Below are positions 25,661 to 34,965 of a DNA stretch of 64,000 nucleotides, one piece after another. Position 1 is the first letter of the stretch, and every line of letters starts with the position of its first letter. The DNA is from Ruegeria atlantica (GTDB lineage: Bacteria; Pseudomonadota; Alphaproteobacteria; Rhodobacterales; Rhodobacteraceae), in the NCBI RefSeq assembly GCF_013032005.1, contig NZ_WQBE01000014.1, positions 44,957-108,956 on the forward strand, in the 5' to 3' direction. The notes beneath the pieces were generated by a model that saw nothing but the letters and a program-made list of their open reading frames with translations, was not told the DNA's origin and ran no database searches. Both the position numbers and the translations under genes were made by a program.

Positions 25661-26932
25661 CTACCCACGCCTACGGGCCAGTTGCCACGGACCGGGACCG
25701 GCAATTGGATCGCGCATTACCTGCATCAGGCTTAAAGTGTTAGACAGATTGATCGTCGCGGTGGACAATGACACTCCCAATACTGCCGCAACAGGTTCAT
25801 TTAAAGCCCAAGCCAAAAGCAGACAGAAGCTTGCGATGCCAAAGCCCAGAATATTTGCGGTGAGGTTGCGTTTTTCATTGCCGCTTTGAGCAAGAATAGC
25901 CCCGACTGGACCAACACAGAGGTTCACCGCCGCACCGGCCATGATGATAACGGTATAGAGCAGAAACGGTGGGTCTGTGGAAAATGGCAGCTGGACAAAG
26001 AAATAGAGGCCGGCAAGCGATAGGACACCAATCACGAACAGCCCAGCGTTCAATCCCAACATTGAGCGATAGAGGCGCCAGATATTGCCCCTGGAACTGC
26101 CGGCAACGCGCGGAAGTACATACATGCGAGCTGGCTCGTTGAGGTAGCTCAGTAGATTGCCAAAGCGCAATGCAAGAGCAAAGAACCCGGCCGTTTCAGC
26201 ACCAAACAACGCCAAAACAGCCAACGTGGTTCCGTGAACCCGGGCAAGGCCAATACTTTGATAGGCTAGAAAGTGCCACTGCTCAGAACCCAGCAACAAT
26301 CGCATGCGCCCAGGAGCCGCTCGGTGTTGCGCACAACATTCTGCCCAGAAATCACGCAGAAGAACCGCCAAAACCGCGGCAGCCAGAAAATATCCTAAAG
26401 CCAAGAACGCTACTGCCTGAATGTGTCTGGGCACTGAAAGGTAGTTGTCCAACGGTAAGGAGAAAAATCCCAGACTTACCAACAATGGTAGTACGCCTCC
26501 AACCAGTGTCACCAGCACCTGACGTTTTTGGGCTACGACGACCTGAATCAGGATTTGCATGATGTTAAAACTCAGCAACAACATTACAAATGCGACGGCG
26601 CCGTAACTGGTCAGCTTACCGAACACTGGCTTTGCCAATATCGTAAACCCGATTAGGGCGACGACCACCGAGGCTAAGATCGCCGCGCGGACAAAAGTAT
26701 GGAAATGCTTCGGAAAGTTCGGATCAGTGCGAAAGTGACGCACCAAAACGTTGTCCGCACCAAAGCGCGCGCCCAATCCTAAAAGAACCTGCGCGCTGAT
26801 GAAGGCCGAAACTAGGCCGAAACCTGCAACCCCCAACTCAGCCGCCCAAAGTGTAGTCTGCGCCAACGACAAAAGAATGACTGCCAAACGAAGCGTGATC
26901 ATACGCAACGCAAATACCAAAATATTTTTCAC
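25661..26932 (-). CDS. Polysaccharide flippase-like membrane protein (Wzx type)
   Basis: A 423-residue polytopic protein with about 12 predicted hydrophobic segments. The N terminus includes LRLAVILLSLAQTTLWAAEL, then GVAGFGLVSAFISAQVLLGL, the pattern of MATE/PST-type flippases (MVF superfamily). It would move lipid-linked repeat units across the inner membrane. The start overlaps the polymerase stop by 4 bp. Assignment rests on membrane pattern and context with the polymerase; no catalytic motif exists to confirm it. Confidence 0.72.
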   Translation of the reverse strand: MKNILVFALRMITLRLAVILLSLAQTTLWAAELGVAGFGLVSAFISAQVLLGLGARFGADNVLVRHFRTDPNFPKHFHTFVRAAILASVVVALIGFTILAKPVFGKLTSYGAVAFVMLLLSFNIMQILIQVVVAQKRQVLVTLVGGVLPLLVSLGFFSLPLDNYLSVPRHIQAVAFLALGYFLAAAVLAVLLRDFWAECCAQHRAAPGRMRLLLGSEQWHFLAYQSIGLARVHGTTLAVLALFGAETAGFFALALRFGNLLSYLNEPARMYVLPRVAGSSRGNIWRLYRSMLGLNAGLFVIGVLSLAGLYFFVQLPFSTDPPFLLYTVIIMAGAAVNLCVGPVGAILAQSGNEKRNLTANILGFGIASFCLLLAWALNEPVAAVLGVSLSTATINLSNTLSLMQVMRDPIAGPGPWQLARRRG

Positions 26933-28143
26933 GCGACCTTACCCTTTGAGGAACGTCCGTTGGGTGCTGGCAAACCTGCAACGATCAAATAAAGCATCAT
27001 GGCTTGAGGGAAATGAAACTCCAACCGCATCAACATAAAAACGATGAATAGCGCGAAGCCCTTTCGTCCAAGTCGCCAGATTGCGATGCCACCAATGGTT
27101 GCGACTGCAATGGCACCAACCAGACCGCCTTGAAACAGAAAATAGAAACCAAAGCCCATGGATTTGGAGTAACTACAATGAAAGCACTCTGCGTATCGGT
27201 TCCCTAATATTGTAGATAAGAAGTCTCGCGTTTTAACATCTTCGATAAGCTGTGCTTTAATGTAGATACTGATATCGTTCCCGCCACGGTCAACTAGGCG
27301 TTCAGTCAGAAATTCCATCGATTGCAAGCCTAAAAGGGGTAGAACTTGCAAAATCAGCACAGGGATCAGGCCAAGTCCCAGTACAAGCAAAAGCAGAGAT
27401 CTCGCCGTCAGTCTACTGGTCAGAATAATCGACACCACCACAACCACAGCCAATAGCGCCGCCGTGATCGACAGCGTTCCAGCCAATAGAAACACAGCAA
27501 ACCAATGGAACAGAGTGGGCATTCGATCGCCCATCAACGACAACACCGTTAACGCCGCGAAATTGACTGCGAAGGACCCTGGCTCCGAATGGTGTCCACC
27601 ATAGCGGGTCAATCCCCATGTGGTGATTATCCCCTCACGGTCGACGCCGATATAGTTAAACACTGATGGGTCGAATGGTATTCCCAGTTGCCCCCAAAAT
27701 ATTACTTCGCCCATGTACAGCATCGCATTCAGCCAGGCTGCGTAATAAGCATAAGTTGGAAGGTTTTGGAGGAACCCGCCCACCGGCAGCGTTAAGACAA
27801 TAAGGGTAAAGCCAAGCAGGATGATGACGTATTGCACGGTGGCCGTGGAAAGGGTCGCCAGAAGTACCGGAACGAGTATCAGTAGAAGTCCGAGCCGTGC
27901 GGGGCTGCTGGGGGCAAGAGTACTTGCAGAACCCCTCCGGCCGCCGATGATCACAAGCGCCAAAGACAGGATCGGCAAGTATAAGATGACAAACTGGCTG
28001 GCGCTGGTGACGTTGCCCTGAGAGAAAGTAACAAACAACAGCAACGTGCCCGCCGCTGTCTTGGTAAATGACGCACTTTGGTTCTGCCTGGGACTCAGTT
28101 GCCAGTGGCGTTCGACACCCTGTGCGTTAGGACTGTTAACCAT
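26929..28143 (-). CDS. O-antigen/polysaccharide polymerase-like membrane protein (Wzy type)
   Basis: A 404-residue protein with about 10-11 membrane segments and one large periplasmic loop (RYGGHHSEPGSFAVNFAALT lies near its start). Such loops are typical of Wzy polymerases and WaaL ligases. It is the first gene of the polysaccharide cluster and overlaps the flippase gene by 4 bp. Inference: it polymerises the repeat units in the periplasm. Sequence conservation in this family is low, so the call depends on topology and neighbourhood. Confidence 0.65.
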   Translation of the reverse strand: MVNSPNAQGVERHWQLSPRQNQSASFTKTAAGTLLLFVTFSQGNVTSASQFVILYLPILSLALVIIGGRRGSASTLAPSSPARLGLLLILVPVLLATLSTATVQYVIILLGFTLIVLTLPVGGFLQNLPTYAYYAAWLNAMLYMGEVIFWGQLGIPFDPSVFNYIGVDREGIITTWGLTRYGGHHSEPGSFAVNFAALTVLSLMGDRMPTLFHWFAVFLLAGTLSITAALLAVVVVVSIILTSRLTARSLLLLVLGLGLIPVLILQVLPLLGLQSMEFLTERLVDRGGNDISIYIKAQLIEDVKTRDFLSTILGNRYAECFHCSYSKSMGFGFYFLFQGGLVGAIAVATIGGIAIWRLGRKGFALFIVFMLMRLEFHFPQAMMLYLIVAGLPAPNGRSSKGKVA

Positions 28144-28660
28144 TTTTCAAATTCTCAAGGGTTGTCAGAGCTGGGAATACCAGAAGCAATATAATGTACG
28201 GTTTGTTGAACTAATTTTCACGGAACGTGCAAAAGTACGACTTTCAGATTGCAGAAACACCATTACCGATCAGGTAAGATGCCCTGCGTGCAAGAAACTC
28301 CGAACCTAGACTGTTTGACCTTTATCGTATGAGTCCACCCATTACCGTAATACCGGCTAGGCGAAAAGTCTTTTGACCGGGACTTTGGTGCTGGAAATAC
28401 CCAATCCTTCTCATTGCGCCGAGAAGTGTGAAGTACAACGGCTTTCGTGGGACCAAGATACTTTTTGCCGCCTGAACATACGCCCCGCGGAAACAGGTGG
28501 ATTGTGAGTTTTCTTGAAGTACCGATGCGTGTTCGCGAGAAGCCGTATTCGGTTAAACAAAAAGCTTTTAGAGTCTCCCCAAGTCACATTGCTCGTCAGT
28601 TGCCTCTATTGCCTCAAAGGCGTTGAACCAATTTGACGGCAACCAACACTTTGACCCGGA
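28144..28660. other. 517-bp gap without recognised gene
   Basis: This stretch lies between the polysaccharide cluster and the second ABC importer. It probably holds the promoter of the polymerase gene (reading leftward). A minus-strand frame is open for about 106 codons (28583 down to 28266, stop at 28263) but has no ATG, GTG or TTG start at its beginning and no family I recognise. It may be a gene remnant or chance. No transposon ends, tRNA or repeat were seen. Confidence 0.4.
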
Positions 28661-29659
28661 TTAACTCGCCAACTGCAATTCACGCCATCGGTGGCAGCTT
28701 ACTGCGTGTCCAGCCTCGCAGGTCTCCAAATGCGGCTCTTCCCGCTTGCACAGCTCAGTGGCAAAAGGGCAACGTGTGTGAAACTGACAACCTCTGGGGC
28801 GATTGGTTGGCGACGGGATCTCACCTTCAAGTTTCTGCGCTTTGCCGCGATCATCCGGGTCCAGAGACGGGATCGCTGAAAACAGTGCTTTGGTGTATGG
28901 GTGACGCGGCGATTGGAACAGCTGGCGCGTTGGCGCGCTTTCCATGATCTGCCCCAGATACATCACGGCGACATGATCGCAGGTATGGGCCACCACCGAC
29001 AGGTCATGACTGATGAACAGATAAGTCAGCCCCATCTCATCCTGAAGCGACTTTAACAGGTTCAGGATGTCGGCCTGAATTGACACATCCAGTGCCGCGA
29101 CGCTTTCGTCTGCCACCACAAACCGGGGTTTGGACACCAGAGCGCGGGCAATGGAAATCCGCTGACGTTGACCGCCAGAAAAAGCATGTGGAAACCGGCG
29201 CAAATGTTCCAGGTTCAGCCGACACAAGCTGGCGATTTCGCGCACACGTTCGTCCACCTCTTCGCGCGAGTTGCACAGACCCATAACTTCCAGAGGTTCG
29301 GCAATGATGTCGCGAACGGTCATACGCGGAGACAGCGCAGCATACGGGTCTTGAAAGATCAGCTGTGCACGGCGGCGGTATTCCTTCAGGTCGGCCCCGG
29401 CCAAATTGCCCAGATCATAGCTGACCTCTCCATCATCATAATGGGCGGTGCCACCGGTGATGGGTGCCGCATTCAGCAGGGCGCGGCCAAAGGTTGTCTT
29501 ACCCGAACCGCTCTCACCTACCACACCGAAAAAAGACCCTCGGGGGATCGACAGCGAAACTTCGTTGACCGCCATCAGGGTACGTTTGTTGAAAATCTTC
29601 CCACCGACAGGGAATCCAACCGACAGGTCCTGGGTTTCGATCAGATTGTCGCTGCTCAT
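28661..29659 (-). CDS. Oligopeptide/dipeptide ABC transporter ATPase, DppF type (second importer)
   Basis: A 332-residue ATPase: Walker A GESGSGKTTFGRALL, Q-loop FQDPYAALSPRMTV, signature FSGGQRQRISIARAL, Walker B FVVADESVAALD (ADES replaces the usual ADEP), H-loop LFISHDLSVV. The Dpp/Opp C-terminal cysteine motif is CQFHTRCPFATELC. It overlaps the DppD-type gene by 4 bp and is the last gene of the operon. Confidence 0.92.
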   Translation of the reverse strand: MSSDNLIETQDLSVGFPVGGKIFNKRTLMAVNEVSLSIPRGSFFGVVGESGSGKTTFGRALLNAAPITGGTAHYDDGEVSYDLGNLAGADLKEYRRRAQLIFQDPYAALSPRMTVRDIIAEPLEVMGLCNSREEVDERVREIASLCRLNLEHLRRFPHAFSGGQRQRISIARALVSKPRFVVADESVAALDVSIQADILNLLKSLQDEMGLTYLFISHDLSVVAHTCDHVAVMYLGQIMESAPTRQLFQSPRHPYTKALFSAIPSLDPDDRGKAQKLEGEIPSPTNRPRGCQFHTRCPFATELCKREEPHLETCEAGHAVSCHRWRELQLAS

Positions 29660-30651
29660 GCGGATTGTCCCTCGTCACAAAGGTGGCAGGCTGTGCGATG
29701 GTTTTCACCAGTGTCCGACCAGCCCGGCACAATCGTTTTACAGACATCGCCAACGATTTTGCTGCAACGGGTATGGAAAACGCAGCCTTCAGGCCGTTCC
29801 AGCGGCGAAGGGATATCGCCTGGCACCGGCATCAATGGCTTGTCCAGATCGTCCAGCTGTGGCAGCGCGTCGATCAGCCCTTGGGTATATGGGTGATAGG
29901 GGTTGCGGATCACCTCGCGGACCGGGCCTTGTTCGATCATCTTGCCCAAATACATCACCGCCACCTTGTCGGCTGTCTGTGCGACCACCCCAAGGTCATG
30001 GGTGATAAAGATGATGCCCATCCCGAATTCATCCACCAGATCCTTCATCAGGTCGATGACCTGAGCCTGTATCGTTACGTCCAGCGCCGTGGTGGGCTCG
30101 TCCGCGATCAAAAGCTTTGGCTTGGTCGATAACGCCATGGCAATCATCGCCCGCTGACGCATGCCGCCCGACATTTCAAATGCGTATTGCCCAAACCGGG
30201 TGGACGCATCGGAAATACCGACGCGGTCCAGCATCTCGATCGACAGTTCACGGGCCTGTTTTTTTTTCATATCCGTGTGAATCAACAGCTGCTCGACCAT
30301 CTGGCTGCCGATTGTCATTGCAGGTGCGAAACTGGCCATCGGTTCCTGAAAGATCATGCTGATCGCCCCGCCACGCACAACTTCCATATCTCGCGGGCGC
30401 TGCAAGGCAAGGACATCCACCGGTCCGCTGTCCAGATGAAGCGTGATACGGCTTTCCGGTGCGTAGACTGCATTGCCCGGATTAAGCTTCATCAGCGATT
30501 TCGCGGTCACGGATTTGCCCGAGCCACTTTCACCCACAAGGCCCATGACCTCGCCCGGGGCCAGCGAAAATGACACGTTGTCGACCGCGGTGATCAGCCC
30601 TTCGTCGGTCTTGAATTGCAGCGTCAGGTTTTCGACGTTGATCAGGCTCAT
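29656..30651 (-). CDS. Oligopeptide/dipeptide ABC transporter ATPase, DppD type (second importer)
   Basis: A 331-residue ATPase: Walker A GESGSGKSVTAKSLM, Q-loop FQEPMASFAPAMTI, signature MSGGMRQRAMIAMAL, Walker B LLIADEPTTALD, H-loop IFITHDLGVV, and the C-terminal cysteine motif CVFHTRCSKIVGDVC. It overlaps its neighbours by 4 bp on both sides. A lysine run KKK in the helical domain comes from an 8-base A-rich run in the gene (near 30263) with no frame effect. Confidence 0.93.
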   Translation of the reverse strand: MSLINVENLTLQFKTDEGLITAVDNVSFSLAPGEVMGLVGESGSGKSVTAKSLMKLNPGNAVYAPESRITLHLDSGPVDVLALQRPRDMEVVRGGAISMIFQEPMASFAPAMTIGSQMVEQLLIHTDMKKKQARELSIEMLDRVGISDASTRFGQYAFEMSGGMRQRAMIAMALSTKPKLLIADEPTTALDVTIQAQVIDLMKDLVDEFGMGIIFITHDLGVVAQTADKVAVMYLGKMIEQGPVREVIRNPYHPYTQGLIDALPQLDDLDKPLMPVPGDIPSPLERPEGCVFHTRCSKIVGDVCKTIVPGWSDTGENHRTACHLCDEGQSA

Positions 30652-31790
30652 TTACGGGTCTCCGAATAGGGATCGGCAGCATCGCGCAGCCCGTCGCCCA
30701 CAAAGACGAAGGCCATGACAAGCGCGATGAAGAAGAGGACCGGGATGAAGTACCAATGATAATTCAACAACACATCTGCTTTGGTCACGTTCTGCAACAT
30801 AACACCCAATGAGTTCACCGGATCCTTGAGGCCCAGCCCAATAAAGCTGAGCGCCGTTTCCGACAGGACCACGTAGGGGAACGATATGACCAAGTCGACG
30901 ATGATATAGCTGGTAAAGCTTGGCAGAAGATGCCGCCTGATGACGTGACCGGCGGGTGCCCCGCACAATTGCGCGGCCAGAACGTATTCCTGATTACGCT
31001 CGGTCAGCAGATGGGTCCGTACCCGTCGGGCCAAGGTTGGCCATCCCACCAGCCCGAGGATCAGGGTTATGACGAAAAATCGGGTTTCAGCCGACCATTC
31101 GGGTGGAATAAAGGCGGCTATAGCCATGAAAAGGGGGATAGACGGTACTGTCCTGACCGCGTCGGTGATCATCTGGATCACACTGTCTATGGCCCCGCCA
31201 TAATATCCAGCCACGCCACCAATTATCAAAGCCAACACGAACGAGATCACCACGCCTAACGTGCCCACCTGAAGTGACGTCCAGACCGCGTGCAGTGTGC
31301 GTGAAAAGATGTCTTTTCCTGCGCTGTCAGTGCCGAAAAGATGGACATAGCCCTGATCCATGCCAAACAGATGGATGTTGCCCGGAATGAACCCAAACAG
31401 TTTGTAGCTGTCGCCGTGGACGAAAAACTGCATGTAGCGGCGTTCATCCTCGTTTATCTTTTCGACCCAGCGAAAGTTAGTGGCAATCGACCGCTCGCGC
31501 GTCACCGTGTGCAGAAACGGGCGGATCGAACAGCCGTTCTTGTCGCAGAATTTCGGTATCTGAGGGGCCCCGTTCAGGTAATCCTTGTCCCGTCCTGCGA
31601 CCGTTGGATCGTATGGCGACAAAAACGGCGCAAAGAGGCCCGACAGGATCAGAACAACCAAAACGGTGGCCGCGATCATCGCCGCGCGCTGCTTTTTGAA
31701 CCTGGCCCAGATCAGCTGTCTTTGCGACGCCGTGAAATACGCTTCCTTGGCCTTCTGATCGTCGATTTTCGTGGAGGTTTTTGCAGACAT
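30648..31790 (-). CDS. Peptide ABC transporter permease, DppC type, with long N-terminal insert
   Basis: A 380-residue permease. After the first helix (about 36-58) there is a roughly 110-residue periplasmic insert (from SPYDPTVAGRDKDYLNG to HLFGMDQGYVHLF) before the hallmark FGTDSAGKDIFSRTLHAV. Five more helices and the coupling loop AAQLCGAPAGHVIRRHLLP follow. Ordinary DppC proteins are 280-300 residues, so the insert is the distinctive trait; it matches the unusually large binding protein of the same operon. Two cysteines (FCDKNGCS) in the insert could form a periplasmic disulfide. Confidence 0.88.
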   Translation of the reverse strand: MSAKTSTKIDDQKAKEAYFTASQRQLIWARFKKQRAAMIAATVLVVLILSGLFAPFLSPYDPTVAGRDKDYLNGAPQIPKFCDKNGCSIRPFLHTVTRERSIATNFRWVEKINEDERRYMQFFVHGDSYKLFGFIPGNIHLFGMDQGYVHLFGTDSAGKDIFSRTLHAVWTSLQVGTLGVVISFVLALIIGGVAGYYGGAIDSVIQMITDAVRTVPSIPLFMAIAAFIPPEWSAETRFFVITLILGLVGWPTLARRVRTHLLTERNQEYVLAAQLCGAPAGHVIRRHLLPSFTSYIIVDLVISFPYVVLSETALSFIGLGLKDPVNSLGVMLQNVTKADVLLNYHWYFIPVLFFIALVMAFVFVGDGLRDAADPYSETRK

Positions 31791-31795
31791 GGATC

Positions 31796-32800
31796 TTACC
31801 TCAGAATGCTCTTGCGCACACGCGGATCAATCACAGCCAACAGGATATCCGTGGCGAAATTGAGTGTGACGATGGCGGCTGTTAGCAGGAAGATGATGGC
31901 GCCTGCCAGTTGTTGGTCGTTCGACCGTGCCAGAGCCTCCAGCAGCAGCGACCCGGCCTCGGTCAGTGTCAGGATCAGGGCGACAATGGGCAGTTCGTTG
32001 AAGATACGGTTCAGGTCAAATCCCAGCGAGTTGATAATTGGCCCAAGCGCATGACGGGCGGGGTAGCGCCACAACAAACGCGGGCCATAAATCCCACGCG
32101 CCGCAGCTGCGGTTACGTAAAGCTTGCCGATCTCATCCGACATCAATGCGCGCACGGTCTGCAACGCAAAGGCAGTCGCGGACCAGCCCAGAATGAATAT
32201 GGGCAACCAGGCATGTTTCAGCAGGTCCACGAACTTGGCCCATGACCAGGGGGCCTCGCGATATTCGGGGCTGAACAAGCCGGTGAGTGTCTCGCCAAAA
32301 TAGATTGTGGAAAACAGCATCACCATCAGCGCCAGCAGAAAGTTGGGCATGGCCAGACCCAGATAGCTGATCAGGCGCAGAGAATTGTTGAGGAATGCGT
32401 TCTTGGAAGCAGCCGAGATAATACCCACGGGTAGCGCGATCATATAGGCCAGCGTCAACGATCCAAGGCAGATCCACAGCGAGATCCAAAACTTGTCGCC
32501 CAATAGCTGTGCGATATTCACGCGTAATATGCAGCTTTCGCCGAAATCACCGCGGAAGGCACCGCTCAGCCAACTGGCCCAGCGTGTCAGGAACGGGCGA
32601 TCAAGCCCTAGTCGGGCCCGTTCGGCCTCGATATCCGCCAGTGTGATGGCCGAGCCTTGGGTATTTTTATAGGCAAGATAGCGTTCGGCACAATCGCCCG
32701 GCACAAGCTCCATCAGCGTGAACACGATGAGTGATACCAATACAAGTGTGACCACAGCCATCACCGCACGCGTGGCGGCAAAGCGGGCGAATTGGAGCAT
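31796..32800 (-). CDS. Peptide ABC transporter permease, DppB type (second importer)
   Basis: A 334-residue six-helix permease. The N-terminal helix MAVVTLVLVSLIVFTLMEL is followed by VPGDCAERYLAYKNTQG, a variant of the DppB PGDP motif with cysteine. GDFGESCILRVNIAQLLGDK marks the usual loop before helix 2. The start at 32800 is chosen because AGGAAC lies about 8 bases upstream; an in-frame start 18 codons earlier would run into the intergenic hairpin. It lies 72 bp after the binding-protein gene. Confidence 0.87.
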   Translation of the reverse strand: MLQFARFAATRAVMAVVTLVLVSLIVFTLMELVPGDCAERYLAYKNTQGSAITLADIEAERARLGLDRPFLTRWASWLSGAFRGDFGESCILRVNIAQLLGDKFWISLWICLGSLTLAYMIALPVGIISAASKNAFLNNSLRLISYLGLAMPNFLLALMVMLFSTIYFGETLTGLFSPEYREAPWSWAKFVDLLKHAWLPIFILGWSATAFALQTVRALMSDEIGKLYVTAAAARGIYGPRLLWRYPARHALGPIINSLGFDLNRIFNELPIVALILTLTEAGSLLLEALARSNDQQLAGAIIFLLTAAIVTLNFATDILLAVIDPRVRKSILR

Positions 32801-32823
32801 GTCTTTGTTCCTGGCTAGCATTT

Positions 32824-32849
32824 GGAACGGGGCGCGAACGCCCCATTCC
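32824..32849 (-). promoter_or_regulatory. Hairpin with UUCG loop between binding-protein and permease genes
   Basis: In mRNA sense: stem GGAATGGGGCG / CGCCCCGTTCC (11 pairs, one U-G) closed by a TTCG tetraloop. It lies 23 bases after the binding-protein stop and just before the permease ribosome-binding site. No U-run follows. The stable tetraloop favours a role as a decay block for the binding-protein message. Confidence 0.65.
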
Positions 32850-32872
32850 GTCATCTCAGATCAAGGATCGGA

Positions 32873-34912
32873 TTACTCGGACAACCACCACTGAGCAGGG
32901 CGATACGGATAGGTCCGATAGAACTCGTACGACTGCGTCTTGAACTCGGTGAAGTTCTGCAGATTGTTCGAGTGGTAGATCGGTGCCGGCGAGTTGACCG
33001 TACCAATGAACAGCAGTTCGCTGGTCATTATCTCAACCATTTTCTGAGCGGCAGCAATGGATGCGTCCGATCCAGGTGCGCTGGATTGATAAGTATCCAG
33101 AGCGGCTTTCAGATCGGCAACCCAAGCGGGCGGCTCGACACCGTTTTCACCGTTCGAGCTGATGTATTCCGCCCAGAGCATCCCGGTTCGAACATCGAAG
33201 TACCCGTCAAACGGGGGAACCCAGATTTCGCCGTCGCCCAGAACCGAACCGGCAGGCTGGCTCTTGAGCCACATACCCATATCCAACGTATTGGCCGATT
33301 GCGCCGCGCGGAACTCATCAGAAGTAACCTCTTTGATCGCGGTGTTGACGCCCACGTCTTTCCAGTTCTGAGCGATGAGTTCCACCAGTTGAGCAGAGGC
33401 TGACTGCGTCGAGAACTGCCAGTCCAACACAAGCGGGTCACCGTTTGGCAGATCGCGGAAACCGTCACCGTTCTGATCGACTAGGCCGACCTCATCCAGC
33501 AGAGCATTGGCACGATCCTGATCAAAACCAGCCTCGTACTCTGACCATTTGGCATCAATGAAGTCCGGGCGCGGTGAGAACCCGATATACTGTGTCGGCT
33601 CACCCAGTCCAAAAGCGGTAACTTCGTTCAGCTGATTGCGGTCCATCGCAACCGACATGGCCGTTCTGAAACGGATGTCGTTGAAGAGCGCGCGTTTGGC
33701 CTCATCCTCGGCGGTCACGTTGAAAGTCAGCACCGGATAGCCGATCGCGGGCTTTACTTCCAACGTGTAGTTGCCGCTTTCTTGACCCTCCAAAAGAACC
33801 GGAGCAGATGTCAGGTTCACACCCTGAGATTTGTAATCCACCTCGCCGTTCAATAGTTTGAGGTTACGCACCTCTTCATCCGGGACATATGTTTCATCCA
33901 TTTCCGAGATATAGGGCAGCTGGTTACCCTGTGTGTCGACCTGGAAGAAGTAGGGGTTGGCGACATAGTGGCGCCCTTCGGTGCTTTCCTTCACAAGAAT
34001 ATGGCTTTCAAGGGTCGGCATAGCATCCTTGGGCAGACCCGCCAGCTTGTCACCTGCCGTCAGCATTGGCGACGGCGTATCCATCCAGTCCGAGTTACCG
34101 TAGTAGGCCTTGATCAGTTCATAACCGTTTTCATACCCAAGAGCCTGTGCGTTGGCGTCAGCATTTTCATCCAACGCCGGGTGGAACTTTTCGAAGAAAT
34201 GCTTGGGCTGGTAGGGTTGCACATAAGTGAACGAAAACGTCTCGGTCAGGCCCGGCTTGGGTGCGACCAGGGTGAACTGCACCGTGGTATCATCCAGCGC
34301 CTCGACCTTCATGGGTTCACCGCCTGCCAAAGCATAATCCTTGGCTTCGGCGATGACATTGGTGTCCATCATCAGGTTGTCATACCAGAACACGACATCC
34401 TCCGCGGTGAACGGCGCCCCATCCGACCACTTGTGACCTTCGCGCAGATGCACGGTCAGTTGGGTGAAATCATCGTTCCATTCCCAGGACTTGGCCACAT
34501 TAGGCACCAAGGTTTGAAGATCGTCGGAATACCGGAACAGGTTCACGTGACGTACAGACAGGAAGTCTGACGTGCCGCTTTCGGTGGCGTTGGACAGCGC
34601 ATCCAAAACCCCACCATACTGACCGATCGAGTCATATGGCACGATGACCAAAGGCTCGGCCGGCAGACGATCCGCCACCGCAGGCAGGTCGCCATTGCCG
34701 CGGATTTTACCATTTAGATCTGCAATGGCTGGGTTTTCTGCAAAGCTCAGCGTACAGCCCGCGGCCGACTGAAACTCTGCCAGATCAAATTGCTGCGGAT
34801 AAGCACCATCAGATAGGCCCTGCATATCTGCAACTGTCGCTGCCGGACAGTTCGCCCAGGCAGTTCCCCCCAGAGTGACCAAGGCCACACCTGACATCAG
34901 AAGCTGTTTCAT
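32873..34912 (-). CDS. Large peptide-type ABC transporter substrate-binding protein (SBP family 5)
   Basis: A 679-residue periplasmic receptor with signal peptide MKQLLMSGVALVTLGGTAWA. After a 60-residue N-terminal extension with two cysteines (ANCPAATVADMQ and AAGCTLSFAE), family-5 features appear: SVRHVNLFRYSDDLQTLVP, then WEWNDDFTQLTVHLREGHKW with SDGAPFTAEDVVFWYDNLM, the classic SBP-5 signature. A late segment FRTAMSVAMDRNQLNEVT is also typical. At 679 residues it is about 150 longer than ordinary Dpp/Opp receptors; such long forms bind opine-like or larger conjugated ligands in some Rhizobiales and Rhodobacterales. The ligand here is unknown. It starts the importer operon; deoR is immediately upstream. 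Confidence 0.9.
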   Translation of the reverse strand: MKQLLMSGVALVTLGGTAWANCPAATVADMQGLSDGAYPQQFDLAEFQSAAGCTLSFAENPAIADLNGKIRGNGDLPAVADRLPAEPLVIVPYDSIGQYGGVLDALSNATESGTSDFLSVRHVNLFRYSDDLQTLVPNVAKSWEWNDDFTQLTVHLREGHKWSDGAPFTAEDVVFWYDNLMMDTNVIAEAKDYALAGGEPMKVEALDDTTVQFTLVAPKPGLTETFSFTYVQPYQPKHFFEKFHPALDENADANAQALGYENGYELIKAYYGNSDWMDTPSPMLTAGDKLAGLPKDAMPTLESHILVKESTEGRHYVANPYFFQVDTQGNQLPYISEMDETYVPDEEVRNLKLLNGEVDYKSQGVNLTSAPVLLEGQESGNYTLEVKPAIGYPVLTFNVTAEDEAKRALFNDIRFRTAMSVAMDRNQLNEVTAFGLGEPTQYIGFSPRPDFIDAKWSEYEAGFDQDRANALLDEVGLVDQNGDGFRDLPNGDPLVLDWQFSTQSASAQLVELIAQNWKDVGVNTAIKEVTSDEFRAAQSANTLDMGMWLKSQPAGSVLGDGEIWVPPFDGYFDVRTGMLWAEYISSNGENGVEPPAWVADLKAALDTYQSSAPGSDASIAAAQKMVEIMTSELLFIGTVNSPAPIYHSNNLQNFTEFKTQSYEFYRTYPYRPAQWWLSE

Positions 34913-34965
34913 GTTTTCTCCCTACGGTAACGTCAGTTTCGTTTTTTATTTGCTTGTGAAACCGA

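Noticed and set aside
30245..30275. A/T run in the second DppD gene considered as a frameshift
   Set aside because: The frame continues through it with all ATPase motifs in order; it only encodes a short lysine run.
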